Part shown: piece after piece, positions 1-8,606 of the stretch | How the letters are laid out: each line of letters opens with the position of its first letter | Position numbering within the stretch: position 1 is the first letter of the stretch | From: Pseudomonadota bacterium | GTDB taxonomy: Bacteria > Pseudomonadota > Alphaproteobacteria > Ferrovibrionales > Ferrovibrionaceae | Assembly (NCBI GenBank): GCA_023434425.1 | Contig: JAEYSS010000056.1 | Coordinates: 1 to 11,523 of the forward strand | Direction of reading: 5' to 3' | Length of the DNA stretch: 11,523 nt | Notes under the pieces: generated by a model | The model's input: only the letters and a program-made list of their open reading frames with translations | The model's database searches: none | What the model was told of the DNA's origin: nothing | Program-made: the position numbers and the translations under genes

Positions 1-182
1 TGACCAAATGACACCATGCCTCCGTAACTCATGATGAGGTTCAGGCTGCTGGCGAACAGCGCCATGATCATAATTTCGGTGCCCAGCAGGGCTATGCCGG
101 GTCCAAAGGCGAACAGCACCGCCAGGGCTGCCAGAGCGGCGCCAATCCAGACGATCACTTCGAAGCGGGGTCGGGTCGTCAT
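1..182 (-). CDS. livM: Branched-chain-type ABC transporter permease LivM, N-terminal part only
   Basis: The leftward reading frame begins MTTRPRFEVIVW and runs off the left edge of the window, so only about 60 residues are visible. It shows a short polar N-terminus, a first hydrophobic segment (about residues 9-30) and then a stretch ending in SLNLIMSYGGMVSFG. That closing stretch matches the conserved N-terminal motif of LivM-type permeases (LivM family, second inner-membrane subunit of HAAT transporters). The ATG at 182 overlaps the stop of livH in an ATGA arrangement, which implies translational coupling and fixes the start. With livH and the upstream binding protein it forms the membrane part of an uptake system. 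The ATPase genes livG and livF probably follow to the left, outside the window. Substrate is inferred from context to be an alicyclic or aromatic acid. Confidence 0.9.
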   Translation of the reverse strand, partial: MTTRPRFEVIVWIGAALAALAVLFAFGPGIALLGTEIMIMALFASSLNLIMSYGGMVSFG

Positions 183-1048
183 CGCGTCACCCCTGTCCGG
201 CCGAGCGAACGCATCACAAGCACTGCCGCCATGATCAGGAAGATCAGCACCATGGAGAGGCGCGGATAATACAGAACCCCCATCGCTTTCAGTACGCCGA
301 CGGCCAGCGCACCCGCGAGCGCACCATAAAGGTTGCCCAACCCGCCAATCACCACGACGATGAAGGCGCCCACAATGATCGTGGTATCGAGCATGTAGTT
401 TATGTTGCCGAAGGGTGCTGCCAGTCCGCCAGCCAGACCGGCCAGGAACGAGCCCGCGACAAAAACCGACGTGAATATCGTCTGCTGGTTGATACCCAGC
501 AGAGCCACCATGCCGCGGTCGTCCGTTGCGGCCCGCAGAAGTATACCGGCTCGGGTGAATTTGATGACAAGTATCATCACGGCAATGACCAACAGACCTG
601 CGCCGAAGATTGCCAGTTGGAAGATCGGGAAGTAGGCTCCCGCGACCTTGAGAGCACCCGATAGCTCAACCGGCATACTGACCAGGACATCGTTGCGTCC
701 CCAAATCAGTTTGACGACGTCGCGGATTATCAGAACAAGAGCAACTGTGATGATCAGCTGCATCAACTCTTCCGACCCGTAAATCCGGCGGAGCACAAAT
801 ATCTCAAAAATGCCGCCGAGAGCAGCTACCGCGACGGCAGACAGAAGGACGGCGCCCACAAACCCGAAGAGCGTGCCGTCCGACAATATCGGCACCAGCT
901 GGTACGTCAGGAATGCGCCAATCATGTAGAGCGATCCATGCGCGAAATTGATGATCCGCGACACGCCGAATATCAGGGTAAGTCCGGACGCTATCAGGAA
1001 GAGCATCATGCCTTCCATCAGCCCGTTCACCACCTGCACTGCCAGCAT
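179..1048 (-). CDS. livH: Branched-chain-type ABC transporter permease LivH
   Basis: This is an integral inner-membrane permease of the HAAT family with 289 residues, the usual length for LivH. It is hydrophobic throughout, with about eight predicted membrane spans. The N-terminal pattern (QVVNGLMEGMMLFLIASGL, then TLIFGVSRIINFAHGSLYMIG) is typical of LivH. The conserved GGLAAPFGNINYMLD and VVVIGGLGNLYGALAGA loop regions near the C-terminus are also present. I chose ATG 1048 rather than the longer frame to 1102 because GGAGAG lies just upstream and the homologous region begins there; the longer frame would also run through the hairpin at 1071-1100. It lies 62 bp downstream of the binding-protein gene and overlaps livM by 4 bp. 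It should form the transmembrane channel with LivM. The imported compound is inferred, not shown, to be cyclohexanecarboxylate or a relative. Confidence 0.93.
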   Translation of the reverse strand: MLAVQVVNGLMEGMMLFLIASGLTLIFGVSRIINFAHGSLYMIGAFLTYQLVPILSDGTLFGFVGAVLLSAVAVAALGGIFEIFVLRRIYGSEELMQLIITVALVLIIRDVVKLIWGRNDVLVSMPVELSGALKVAGAYFPIFQLAIFGAGLLVIAVMILVIKFTRAGILLRAATDDRGMVALLGINQQTIFTSVFVAGSFLAGLAGGLAAPFGNINYMLDTTIIVGAFIVVVIGGLGNLYGALAGALAVGVLKAMGVLYYPRLSMVLIFLIMAAVLVMRSLGRTGVTR

Positions 1049-1070
1049 TTCCGCTCTCCGGAAGCTACGT

Positions 1071-1100
1071 GATTGGGGCGGCGCCGACGCCGCCCCAATC
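1071..1100 (-). promoter_or_regulatory. Strong intercistronic stem-loop between the binding protein and permease genes
   Basis: The 30 bases form a perfect inverted repeat: 13-bp arms (GATTGGGGCGGCG and its complement) around a 4-base loop. It starts 10 bases after the binding-protein stop and ends 22 bases before the livH start. No T-run follows on either strand, so it is not a canonical intrinsic terminator. In many binding-protein-dependent transporter operons such a structure stabilises the upstream message or partly terminates, so that the periplasmic protein is made in excess over the permeases. That role is an inference here. Confidence 0.75.
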
Positions 1101-1110
1101 AACCTGCCGA

Positions 1111-2346
1111 TTACTTAGCGGCCGCGCGCAGGGCTTTGACCTGCTCTTCCGACGGCATGGTCTTGCTCGCCTCGATACGCGTCACATCTTTGAGGATCGA
1201 GTACGAATAGGCCGGGTCTGGCGCGACGGCACCGACCCAGATCGGCGCGTTCATCTGGCCATCCAGGGCCCGAACCGACATATCGTTACCACGCAGACCG
1301 CTGTACTTGATGCTGGTCACAGCCTTAATCACATCGTCAGCCTTCACGCTGCCTGCCTTCTTGACGGCTTCGGCATAAAACATCAGGCCGTCATAGGTCA
1401 GCACAGCCCAATCGCTCGGCTCGGTGTTGTACTTCGCCTTGTAGGCATCAACAAAAGCTTTTGCCTTGGGATTCCCCATAAGCGCGGTGAACGGCGCGCG
1501 GGCAAAGCCCACCACGCCTTTAGGGGGCATTTCCTTACCCATGCTCTGGAGGAAATCGACCGTGGTCAACGTGATCAGGTTGGTCTGGTCGAAGAAGCCG
1601 AAGCTCCGCCCCTGCTTGACGAAGTTTACCAGTCCGGACCCGAACAATGGCCCATAAACCGCATCAGGCTTCTGCGCGAGAACCGCTGTGATGTATGACG
1701 TCATATTGCTTTCGCCGAGTTTAACGTAGATCGGCGCTGCAATTTCGACATCCGGGCGGATTTTCTTGAGATGCTCCGAGAAGGTCTTCACCGAGGTATG
1801 ACCAAACTCATAGTCAAAGGCCAGCGGCACGATTTTCTTCCAGGCCTTGTTCTGGGCCACGTACTCCGCCGCGCCGGACGCTTCCATCAGCACATTGGCC
1901 TGCGTCTGCCAGAAATACGGCTGGAACTTGTCGAGGTTGACGGCCTGGGTATTTCCGATGGCCGAGTAGAACGGAACTTTCAGTTCCGCCGAGACAGCGG
2001 TTTCCGCCAGCATCACCGCCGACGAGCAGACGCCCGTTAAAAGGTCGATTTTGTGGTTGACGATGAGGTCTCGCGCCTCTTTGGCACCTTCGTCCGGCCG
2101 CGTCTTGGTATCGCGCTCAATCACTTCAATCTTGCGCCCCAGCAAGCCGCCCGCCTTGTTCAGCTCTTCAACCCCGAGCCGGAACGCCTTGGTGGCGCCA
2201 TCGACCAGCGGCCCGCAGGCACCTGACATGTCTGCCGCATAACCGATACGGATTGGCTCCTGCGCAAAAGCCGGACTTGCCAAGCCGATAACCGCGGCAG
2301 CCAGTATTCCGAAAGCAGAAACGCTACTCTTTGCAAAACGATCCAT
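1111..2346 (-). CDS. Periplasmic substrate-binding protein of a HAAT-type ABC transporter
   Basis: This 411-residue precursor has a clear Sec signal peptide: basic start MDRFAK, hydrophobic core FGILAAAVIGLA, and probable cleavage after PAFA at residue 28. The mature part begins QEPIRIGYAADMSG, the first strand of the type I periplasmic binding fold (Leu/Ile/Val-binding family, Peripla_BP_6). Further family features are GVEELNKAGGLLGRKIEVIERDT and the TYDGLMFYAEAVKKAG helix near the C-terminus. I chose ATG 2346 because GAGGAGG sits 7 bases upstream and the signal peptide begins there; a longer frame to 2454 adds 36 residues and overlaps badI. It lies 67 bp after badI in the same operon and is followed by a strong hairpin and livH. 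It should capture the substrate in the periplasm. Relatives in R. palustris-type bacteria bind aromatic or alicyclic acids, and operon position supports cyclohexanecarboxylate, but the ligand is unproven. Confidence 0.92.
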   Translation of the reverse strand: MDRFAKSSVSAFGILAAAVIGLASPAFAQEPIRIGYAADMSGACGPLVDGATKAFRLGVEELNKAGGLLGRKIEVIERDTKTRPDEGAKEARDLIVNHKIDLLTGVCSSAVMLAETAVSAELKVPFYSAIGNTQAVNLDKFQPYFWQTQANVLMEASGAAEYVAQNKAWKKIVPLAFDYEFGHTSVKTFSEHLKKIRPDVEIAAPIYVKLGESNMTSYITAVLAQKPDAVYGPLFGSGLVNFVKQGRSFGFFDQTNLITLTTVDFLQSMGKEMPPKGVVGFARAPFTALMGNPKAKAFVDAYKAKYNTEPSDWAVLTYDGLMFYAEAVKKAGSVKADDVIKAVTSIKYSGLRGNDMSVRALDGQMNAPIWVGAVAPDPAYSYSILKDVTRIEASKTMPSEEQVKALRAAAK

Positions 2347-2413
2347 GACGCGTCCTCCTCTGTTGTTTTTTGTGATTGTCGTCATCGTGCGCATGCGGCC
2401 TGCCGCTGCGGTG

Positions 2414-3208
<795 letters not shown>

Positions 3209-3239
3209 AGACCCAATCCTTGTCTTTGTGTGCTAATTT

Positions 3240-4007
3240 TTAGCCATTCATGGTCAGGCCGCCTGACACACTCAGCACCTGTCCTGTTATGAAGTTTGCG
3301 TCGTCACTCGCGAAGAAGGCGATGGCGCCGGGTAGGTCTTCGGGTTGCCCCAAACGTCCCAGCGGCACGGACCGCTTGAAGGCCTCGACCAGCTTTTCAG
3401 GATTTCCGGCACCCTGCAGGTAGTCTTTGAACAGGTTGGTATCCGTTGGACCTGGGCAGACGACATTTACATTGATGCCTTTTGCGGCGAGTTCGCGCGC
3501 GGCCGTTTTCGAAAAAGCGACCAGCCCTCCTTTGCAAGCGGCATAAACGGCCTCACCGCTGGAACCAACACGCGCTGCATCAGATGCGATGTTGACCACT
3601 TTCCCGGCCCGCCGTTCTGCCATCAGGGGCAATATCGCGTGATGCAGATTCAGCGCACCGACCAGATTGACGGCGATGATTCTCTGCCAGAGTTCGGGGT
3701 CGGTCTTGATAAAGGGGCGAAATACATCCCAGCCAGCGTTATTCACCAGGATGTGGATCGGACCCAGTTCGGCCTCCACGGCCTGCACGGCCGTCAGGAC
3801 GGCACCATGGTCGGTGATGTCAACGGTGTAAGCGGTCGCCGAACCTCCCGCAGCAACGATTTCGGCGCGGACCGCTTCGGCGCCTGACGCGTCCCGGTCG
3901 AAGATGGCGACCTTCGCCCCCTCGGCGGCGAAGCGAAGACAGGTTGCGCGCCCGATGCCCCCCGCACCGCCCGTAATGACTGCCACACTGTCGCGCAAAC
4001 CGCGCAT
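3240..4007 (-). CDS. badH: 2-hydroxycyclohexanecarboxyl-CoA dehydrogenase (SDR)
   Basis: This classical short-chain dehydrogenase of 255 residues, the same length as R. palustris BadH as I recall it, oxidises 2-hydroxycyclohexanecarboxyl-CoA to the 2-keto thioester with NAD+. Visible motifs are TGGAGGIG (12-19) for the dinucleotide, Asp37 after the second strand (NAD preference), NNAG (89-92), Ser142 and Tyr155-x-x-x-Lys159. The segments NIASDAARVGSSGEAVYAAC, NVVCPGPTDT and GQVLSVSGGLTMNG are very BadH-like. I chose ATG 4007 because GGAGG lies 5 bases upstream; the frame is open to 4073 but the extra residues are not SDR-like. It is the first gene of the leftward operon badH-badI-transporter. 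The promoter and probable BadR operator are at 4091-4130, leaving a leader of roughly 75 nt. Confidence 0.95.
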   Translation of the reverse strand: MRGLRDSVAVITGGAGGIGRATCLRFAAEGAKVAIFDRDASGAEAVRAEIVAAGGSATAYTVDITDHGAVLTAVQAVEAELGPIHILVNNAGWDVFRPFIKTDPELWQRIIAVNLVGALNLHHAILPLMAERRAGKVVNIASDAARVGSSGEAVYAACKGGLVAFSKTAARELAAKGINVNVVCPGPTDTNLFKDYLQGAGNPEKLVEAFKRSVPLGRLGQPEDLPGAIAFFASDDANFITGQVLSVSGGLTMNG

Positions 4008-4090
4008 GCTGCCTCCAAGCTTAAAACACTGACCCGAACTTCTCGGCTGCCGCGGTATGCCGCGACTTTCCACCGACTGATTTCTGCGCC

Positions 4091-4118
4091 ATCATAGAAT
4101 CAGGTCAATTTATGTCAA
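4091..4118 (-). promoter_or_regulatory. Sigma-70-type promoter of the badH operon
   Basis: On the minus strand TTGACA (4118-4113) is followed after 16 bases by TATGAT (4096-4091). The -35 is a full consensus match and the -10 matches in five of six positions. Transcription would start near 4084 and run into badH. The -35 lies inside the dyad motif at 4111-4130, so a repressor bound there would block RNA polymerase. The call rests on sequence match only. Confidence 0.65.
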
Positions 4119-4130
4119 TATGTTGTTATT
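4111..4130. promoter_or_regulatory. Probable BadR operator, site 1 (badH-badR intergenic)
   Basis: TATGTCAATATGTTGTTATT is one of three copies in this window of the motif TATRTCAATAnRTTGYTAT. The core CAATA-nn-TTG is dyad-like, as expected for a MarR dimer. It overlaps the -35 of the badH promoter and lies 21 bp upstream of badR, so it could control both directions, including autoregulation. All three copies sit upstream of genes in this cluster. No binding data are available to me. Confidence 0.65.
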
Positions 4131-4151
4131 TCTTCAAAGGAAGGTGATGCC

Positions 4152-4628
4152 ATGAAAGACCTGCGCAACAACAAGGCTTCGGCGTCGTCGGAAATGGCGA
4201 ACCGGATTTTTTTCCGGCTCTATCAAGCCGCCAATACCATGCACAAGACCGGTACAAAGGCGCTGGAAAAATACGGAGTCACCACCCAGCAGTGGTCGGT
4301 TCTCGGCGCACTTTCCCGCCCACAAGCCGCTAATGGCATGGCGATTGGCGACCTCTGCCGCTTCCTCATGGTTAGCAGACAGAACTTAAACGGCGTGCTC
4401 GAACGACTTGGTCGGCAGGGCTATACCACCGCAGTAACGGACGCCGCAGACCGCCGATCCAAACGCATCAAACTTACCCCCAAAGGGGAAAAACTCTGGG
4501 ACGCCATCACCCCTCTGATCTACAGCTATTATGACAATACATTGCAGGGCTTCTCATTTGATGACCGAGTCGACTTCCTGCATCACCTGAACCATTTGCT
4601 GAACAACATGGTAAAATTGGAAGAGTAA
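4152..4628 (+). CDS. badR: MarR-family regulator of alicyclic acid catabolism, BadR-like
   Basis: This 158-residue protein has a MarR winged-helix fold. The N-terminal dimerisation helix carries MANRIFFRLYQAANTM (15-30). The helix-turn-helix spans about residues 47-90 (QQWSVLGALSRP, then IGDLCRFLMVSRQNLNGVLERL). The wing is DAADRRSKRIKLTPKG (97-112), with the conserved Asp-Arg-Arg pattern. Start ATG 4152 has AAGGAAGG upstream. It is divergent from badH and convergent with aliA (24 bp between stops). In R. palustris, BadR represses the cyclohexanecarboxylate genes and responds to a CoA-thioester intermediate. By position and neighbours this protein should do the same through the three motif copies described here. 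The family is certain; the orthology is inferred mainly from context. Confidence 0.88.
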   Translation: MKDLRNNKASASSEMANRIFFRLYQAANTMHKTGTKALEKYGVTTQQWSVLGALSRPQAANGMAIGDLCRFLMVSRQNLNGVLERLGRQGYTTAVTDAADRRSKRIKLTPKGEKLWDAITPLIYSYYDNTLQGFSFDDRVDFLHHLNHLLNNMVKLEE

Positions 4629-4652
4629 GCCTGCGCCAAGCCCCTGCCTGCA

Positions 4653-6296
4653 TCAGGCGGCAAATGTCTTAGCCACTTCACGGAGCTTGAATTTCTGGAT
4701 CTTGCCGCTCGGTGTGCGTGGCAACTCCTCCATCACTTCCAGCCGTTCGGGCAGGTACTGCTTCGCGACCTTCTGCTCCTCCAGAAAAGCTACGATGTCG
4801 GCAAGCGTGAGGTTTTGGCCCGGTTTCGGGACTGCGAAGGCACAGGCCCTTTCGCCGAGGCGGCTGTCCGGGATACCGACAATGGCAACGGCCTGGACCG
4901 CCGGGTGGCGGAACAGCAAGCCTTCGATCTCGACGACCGGGACATTCTCACCGCCCCGAATGATGATATCTTTGGACCGTCCGGTGATGCGGACATACCC
5001 TTCCGCATCGATGCGCGCCAGGTCGCCGGTATCGAACCAGCCTTCGGCATCGTGGTTGAACCATTCCGGCCGCTTGAGGTAACCAGCAAAGTTCGAGCAG
5101 CAGCGTACTTTCAGCATGCCCTCTTCACCGACCGGCAACGGCTTATTGGCGCCATCAACCACTCGGATCTCGACGCCTTCGAGCGGGCAGCCATCGGTGC
5201 CGATCGTTTTGGACTCCGGGTCATCCGGACGGGTCATGGTGACGGCGCCGTTCTCGGTCATGCCCCAGGCAGAGATAATGTTCGCGCCCAGCGTCTTACC
5301 CGCGCGTTCGACCAGGGCCCTGGGAATCGGCGCACCCGCGGCCAGGAATATCCGGAGACTGTCGGCTTTCCCGGCGCCGGAAGCCACGGTGTCGGTAAGG
5401 TCCGCCAGGAACGGGGTCGACGCCATTGTGAAGGTGACACCTTCCTTTGTGATTCGCTCCACGGCCTGCTTCGGCTCCCAGATATCCTGCAGCACAGCGG
5501 TCGTTTGCAGCATGATGGGCATCATCAAGCCGTACATGAAGCCTGTCTGGTGAGCCATCGGCGAGGCCATCAAGACGATATCGCTGCGGTTCAGCCCCAG
5601 TCGCCGGGCATAAGGCAGGATATTCGACATCATGGTGTTGGCTGTGTGCATCACACCTTTCGGCTCACCAGTGGTGCCCGAAGTATAGAGCAGCTGCGTG
5701 ATGTCATTCGGGGTCGGCCTGCGCGCCGAGAACAGCTTTGCTTTCTCCGCACTGTTCTCCCGTTCCGTGCCCAGTAGAACATCCTCGAAGCTGCCGGGCC
5801 CTTCCCCACCAACGCTCAAGACGTGCTTCAGATGGGGCAGCTTGTCGCGTATACCCGAAAGCATGGCCGGATAATCGAATCCGCGGAATTCACGCGGCAC
5901 GATCATCACCTTGCTTTCAGCCAGGCCGAGCATGAAGGTCAGCTCGCGTTCACGGAAAATCGGCATCATCGGGTTGGTGACCGCCCCAATGCGCACGCAG
6001 GCCAGATGTAGCGCGGTGAATTGCCACCAATTAGGCAACTGAAAAGACACGACATCGTTCTTGCCGATGCCCAGTTCCACCAGACCCAGCGCGATACAAT
6101 CGACCAGTCGACCCAGTTCGCGGTATGTCAGCCGCGTCGACCGGCCGGTCATCGAATTGGAGTCGACAATCGCTGTTCTGTCCGGGTCTTCGGCAATGCA
6201 CCGATCGAGGTAATCGGTGATAATCCGGCCGGGCCAGTGCCCGGCTTCAGTCATTGCCCTAACCCGCTCCACCGGCAAAATTGGATCGAACTGCAT
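4653..6296 (-). CDS. aliA: Cyclohexanecarboxylate-CoA ligase
   Basis: This acyl-adenylate-forming enzyme of 547 residues (ANL superfamily) activates cyclohexanecarboxylate with ATP and CoA, the entry step of the pathway. The motifs appear in order: phosphate-binding loop YTSGTTGEPKGV (204-215), WGMTENG (344-350), GWFDTGDLARID (419-430), the hinge TGRSKDIIIRGGENV (438-452) and the adenylation lysine in PRTPSGKIQK (Lys532). The N-terminus MQFDPILPVERVRAM resembles R. palustris AliA. I chose ATG 6296, which has GAGGAG upstream; the open frame to 6428 would overlap the preceding gene. It is the last gene of the operon aliB-dehydrogenase-aliA, 34 bp after the dehydrogenase stop. Related aryl- or acyl-CoA ligases share these motifs, so the substrate is assigned from the badH, badI and aliB neighbours. 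Confidence 0.88.
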   Translation of the reverse strand: MQFDPILPVERVRAMTEAGHWPGRIITDYLDRCIAEDPDRTAIVDSNSMTGRSTRLTYRELGRLVDCIALGLVELGIGKNDVVSFQLPNWWQFTALHLACVRIGAVTNPMMPIFRERELTFMLGLAESKVMIVPREFRGFDYPAMLSGIRDKLPHLKHVLSVGGEGPGSFEDVLLGTERENSAEKAKLFSARRPTPNDITQLLYTSGTTGEPKGVMHTANTMMSNILPYARRLGLNRSDIVLMASPMAHQTGFMYGLMMPIMLQTTAVLQDIWEPKQAVERITKEGVTFTMASTPFLADLTDTVASGAGKADSLRIFLAAGAPIPRALVERAGKTLGANIISAWGMTENGAVTMTRPDDPESKTIGTDGCPLEGVEIRVVDGANKPLPVGEEGMLKVRCCSNFAGYLKRPEWFNHDAEGWFDTGDLARIDAEGYVRITGRSKDIIIRGGENVPVVEIEGLLFRHPAVQAVAIVGIPDSRLGERACAFAVPKPGQNLTLADIVAFLEEQKVAKQYLPERLEVMEELPRTPSGKIQKFKLREVAKTFAA

Positions 6297-6330
6297 GTTT
6301 TTTTCTCTCCTCACTTTTCTGGGCTTGCCT

Positions 6331-7371
6331 TCAGCGGGCCAGTGGAATGTCGATAACGACCTTGCCGAATTGCTCCCCGCTCTCAAGATAGTCGAGGGCA
6401 GCAATGGCCTCCGATAACGGATAGACACGATCGATCACTGGCCATAACTTGCCCTGAGTGACAGCGCTAAGCAGTCGCCTGAATTCTTCCTGACTTCCCA
6501 GCGTCGACCCGAAAATCTGCAGTTGCCGAATGAAGACTCGCTGCAGGTCGGCGCCTGGCTGGCTACCGGCCGTGGCACCACAGGTTACGATTCGGCCACC
6601 GCGTCCGGCCATTTTCAGGCTGTCATTCCAGCTTGGCCCACCGACACTGTCGATCACAACCTCGGCTCCATAACCATCGGTCAGCGCAAGTACGCGGCGT
6701 GGAACATCTTCGATTTGGCTGTCGATCCCTGCCGTCGCGCCCAAAGCGGCTGCGCGCTGCAGTTTCGTCGCATGCCTGGACGTGACAATCGTGCGGGCCC
6801 CGATCATCGTGGCGAGTTGGAGTGCGGCGATCGCCACTCCGCCGCCCACACCGACGATGACGACAGTTTCGCCCGGTTGCAGCTGCGCCTTCCCGAACAA
6901 CATCCGCCAGGCGGTAAGATAGGCCACCGGCAGACAGGCCGCTGCGTGAAAGTCCATGCTGTCTGGGATCGGGAATACGTTCGACGCCGGAACCGAGACA
7001 TACTCGGCCATAGTGCCGTGGCGATGCTCGCCAGTATAACGCACATGCAGGCAGAGGGATTGGTCACCGGCCCGGCAGTATCGGCAACTGCCGCATGACA
7101 GAGCTGGATAGATGACCACCCGTTGGCCAGGGTGGAGTGGCGAACGCGCGTCATGGACATCCACAACCTCGCCTGCGCCGTCCACACCCATGATCTGAGG
7201 TAGCGTATGGGTAATGCCAGCTCCGGACCGACGCATATAGAGGTCAACGCGGTTGATTGAAGCCGCCCGGATGCGAACGAGAACTTCTCCCGGCTGCGGC
7301 TCCGGTCGCTCGAAGGAGCCAAAGCTGGCACCGTCGACTACTCCGCGCTCACGGAGGATAACCGCCTGCAT
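6331..7371 (-). CDS. Zinc-binding MDR-family dehydrogenase or quinone-oxidoreductase-like protein, substrate unknown
   Basis: This is a medium-chain dehydrogenase/reductase of 346 residues. The N-terminal catalytic domain begins MQAVILRERG. The structural zinc lobe is intact with four cysteines (Cys93, 96, 99, 107 in CGSCRYCRAGDQSLC). The Rossmann glycine motif is GVGGGVA (174-180). The usual catalytic-zinc residues are not seen: the region RAASINRVDLYMRR has no cysteine, and the normal GHE motif reads GVD (62-64). This suggests a quinone-oxidoreductase-like or reductase activity rather than a classical zinc alcohol dehydrogenase. Start ATG 7371 has GAGGAG upstream. It sits between aliB (33 bp) and aliA (34 bp) and is surely co-transcribed with them. 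It is not part of the known cyclohexanecarboxylate route, and it could act on an oxidised or unsaturated substrate variant. Function is not assigned. Confidence 0.85.
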   Translation of the reverse strand: MQAVILRERGVVDGASFGSFERPEPQPGEVLVRIRAASINRVDLYMRRSGAGITHTLPQIMGVDGAGEVVDVHDARSPLHPGQRVVIYPALSCGSCRYCRAGDQSLCLHVRYTGEHRHGTMAEYVSVPASNVFPIPDSMDFHAAACLPVAYLTAWRMLFGKAQLQPGETVVIVGVGGGVAIAALQLATMIGARTIVTSRHATKLQRAAALGATAGIDSQIEDVPRRVLALTDGYGAEVVIDSVGGPSWNDSLKMAGRGGRIVTCGATAGSQPGADLQRVFIRQLQIFGSTLGSQEEFRRLLSAVTQGKLWPVIDRVYPLSEAIAALDYLESGEQFGKVVIDIPLAR

Positions 7372-7404
7372 CAGCGATACTCCTCAGCGCGCCGGACCTG
7401 GCAG

Positions 7405-8559
7405 TCAGAAGGGAACATTCTTCCGCCCTGCCCGGGTACGGGCCACAATGGTTTTCATCACCTGGGCCGTCCCATCACCGATCTGGAGGCCGAGCACATC
7501 GCGCATGCGCTGCTCAAACGGCAGATCAGTTGAATATCCTGCATGGCCATGGACCAACAGGCACTGATGGATGGCTTCATAGGACAGTTTCGGCCCCCAC
7601 CATTTTACCATAGCCGCCTCGGCGCTGTGGGGTAGGCCGGCATCCTTGAGCCACAAGGTTTTCTGGCAGAGCAATCTCGCCGCCGTCACATAGGTATCGA
7701 ACTCCGCCAGCATGTGAGAGACGCCCTGAAATGCTGACAGTGGTTGTCCGAAAGCGTGACGTTCCTGAGCGTACTTCCAGGTTTCATGCAAAGACGTTTG
7801 TGCGACCGCAAGGCATTGCAGTCCAATCAGCGCACGGCTGAAGTCGAATCCCTGCATGACCTGCTTGAAGCCCGCACCTTCGGCGCCAAGTCGGTTTGCC
7901 GCCGGCACCCTTACAGTGTCGAAAATCAGACTGCCGCGGCCTATGGCGCGCTGGCCGTGATCGGAAAAACGACCGCGGTGGATACCCGGCGAGGTCATGT
8001 CGACAAGTAGCGCCGTTATGCCTGAAGCCCCGTCATCCGGGCGGCCGGTCCGGCCAAAAACAATGGCTGCATCGGCCTGGTCGGCCATCGAGATCGAAGT
8101 TTTCTCACCGTTCAGGACATAGCTGTCGCCGTCAGGCGTCATTTTGAGCTGCAGCCGAGCCGCGTCCGATCCGCCATGGGGTTCCGTCAGAGCCAGAGCG
8201 ATAATGGCCTCCCCACGCATTAAGCGGGGGAGCCACTGACCCGCCAGTTCAGCGGAAGCATGATCGGCGAGGATATGACCGTTCAGGGACGCAAGCAGCT
8301 GGATATAGGCAATATTGAAATCAGCCGCCGCGATGCTTTCGATGATGACGCCAGCGGCAACATAGCCCAGACCTAGACCACCGTAACTTTCTGGTAGTTC
8401 CGGCGCGATCAGCCCCAGCGCTCCCATTTCAGCAATCAGGCTGCGGTCAAACTGACCGGTGATGTCATGTTTGCGGTATAGCGGCGCCAGCCGATCCTGC
8501 GCGAAACGACGCGCAGTCTCGCCGATCGCTTCCTGTTCGGGCGATAAAGCGAAATCCAT
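7405..8559 (-). CDS. aliB: Cyclohexanecarboxyl-CoA dehydrogenase (acyl-CoA dehydrogenase family)
   Basis: This FAD-dependent acyl-CoA dehydrogenase of 384 residues, full length for the family, should oxidise cyclohexanecarboxyl-CoA to cyclohex-1-enecarboxyl-CoA. Visible features are the N-terminal helical domain, LTEPHGGSDAA (124-134) at the flavin/substrate site, and the C-terminal stretch WKYAQERHAFGQPLSAFQ (261-278). The region HGHAGYSTDLPFEQRMRDV leads to LQIGDGTAQ. There the catalytic glutamate of ordinary family members (YEGT) is replaced by Asp362. To my knowledge aspartate as base has been described in dehydrogenases acting on cyclic acyl-CoAs, which supports the call. ATG 8559 has GGGAGG just upstream; the frame to 8589 adds ten unlikely residues. 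It is the first gene of the aliB-MDR-aliA operon, with its promoter at 8579-8606. Confidence 0.88.
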   Translation of the reverse strand: MDFALSPEQEAIGETARRFAQDRLAPLYRKHDITGQFDRSLIAEMGALGLIAPELPESYGGLGLGYVAAGVIIESIAAADFNIAYIQLLASLNGHILADHASAELAGQWLPRLMRGEAIIALALTEPHGGSDAARLQLKMTPDGDSYVLNGEKTSISMADQADAAIVFGRTGRPDDGASGITALLVDMTSPGIHRGRFSDHGQRAIGRGSLIFDTVRVPAANRLGAEGAGFKQVMQGFDFSRALIGLQCLAVAQTSLHETWKYAQERHAFGQPLSAFQGVSHMLAEFDTYVTAARLLCQKTLWLKDAGLPHSAEAAMVKWWGPKLSYEAIHQCLLVHGHAGYSTDLPFEQRMRDVLGLQIGDGTAQVMKTIVARTRAGRKNVPF

Positions 8560-8578
8560 TGTTCCTCCCTTCCAGAGT

Positions 8579-8606
8579 CTTAAAAGCAAACTGAATACTA
8601 TGTCAA
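8579..8606 (-). promoter_or_regulatory. Probable promoter of the aliB operon
   Basis: On the minus strand TTGACA (8606-8601) is followed after 16 bases by TTTAAG (8584-8579). The -35 is perfect and the -10 matches four of six. Spacing and placement copy the badH promoter: the -35 lies inside a copy of the dyad motif (8599-8618). The expected leader is very short, about a dozen bases, and contains the GGGAGG ribosome site. Confidence 0.5.

Noticed and set aside
1071..1100. Intrinsic terminator ending the transporter operon
   Set aside because: No T-run follows the stem on either strand, and livH continues the operon 22 bases later.
1069..1698. 209-residue open frame on the plus strand
   Set aside because: It is antisense to the binding-protein gene and its hairpin, with no recognisable domain.
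4815..5777. 320-residue open frame on the plus strand
   Set aside because: It is antisense to aliA, which has all ANL motifs. The frame is an effect of GC-rich codon use.
6523..7098. 191-residue open frame on the plus strand
   Set aside because: It lies wholly opposite the MDR dehydrogenase gene, and its composition is that of a shadow frame.
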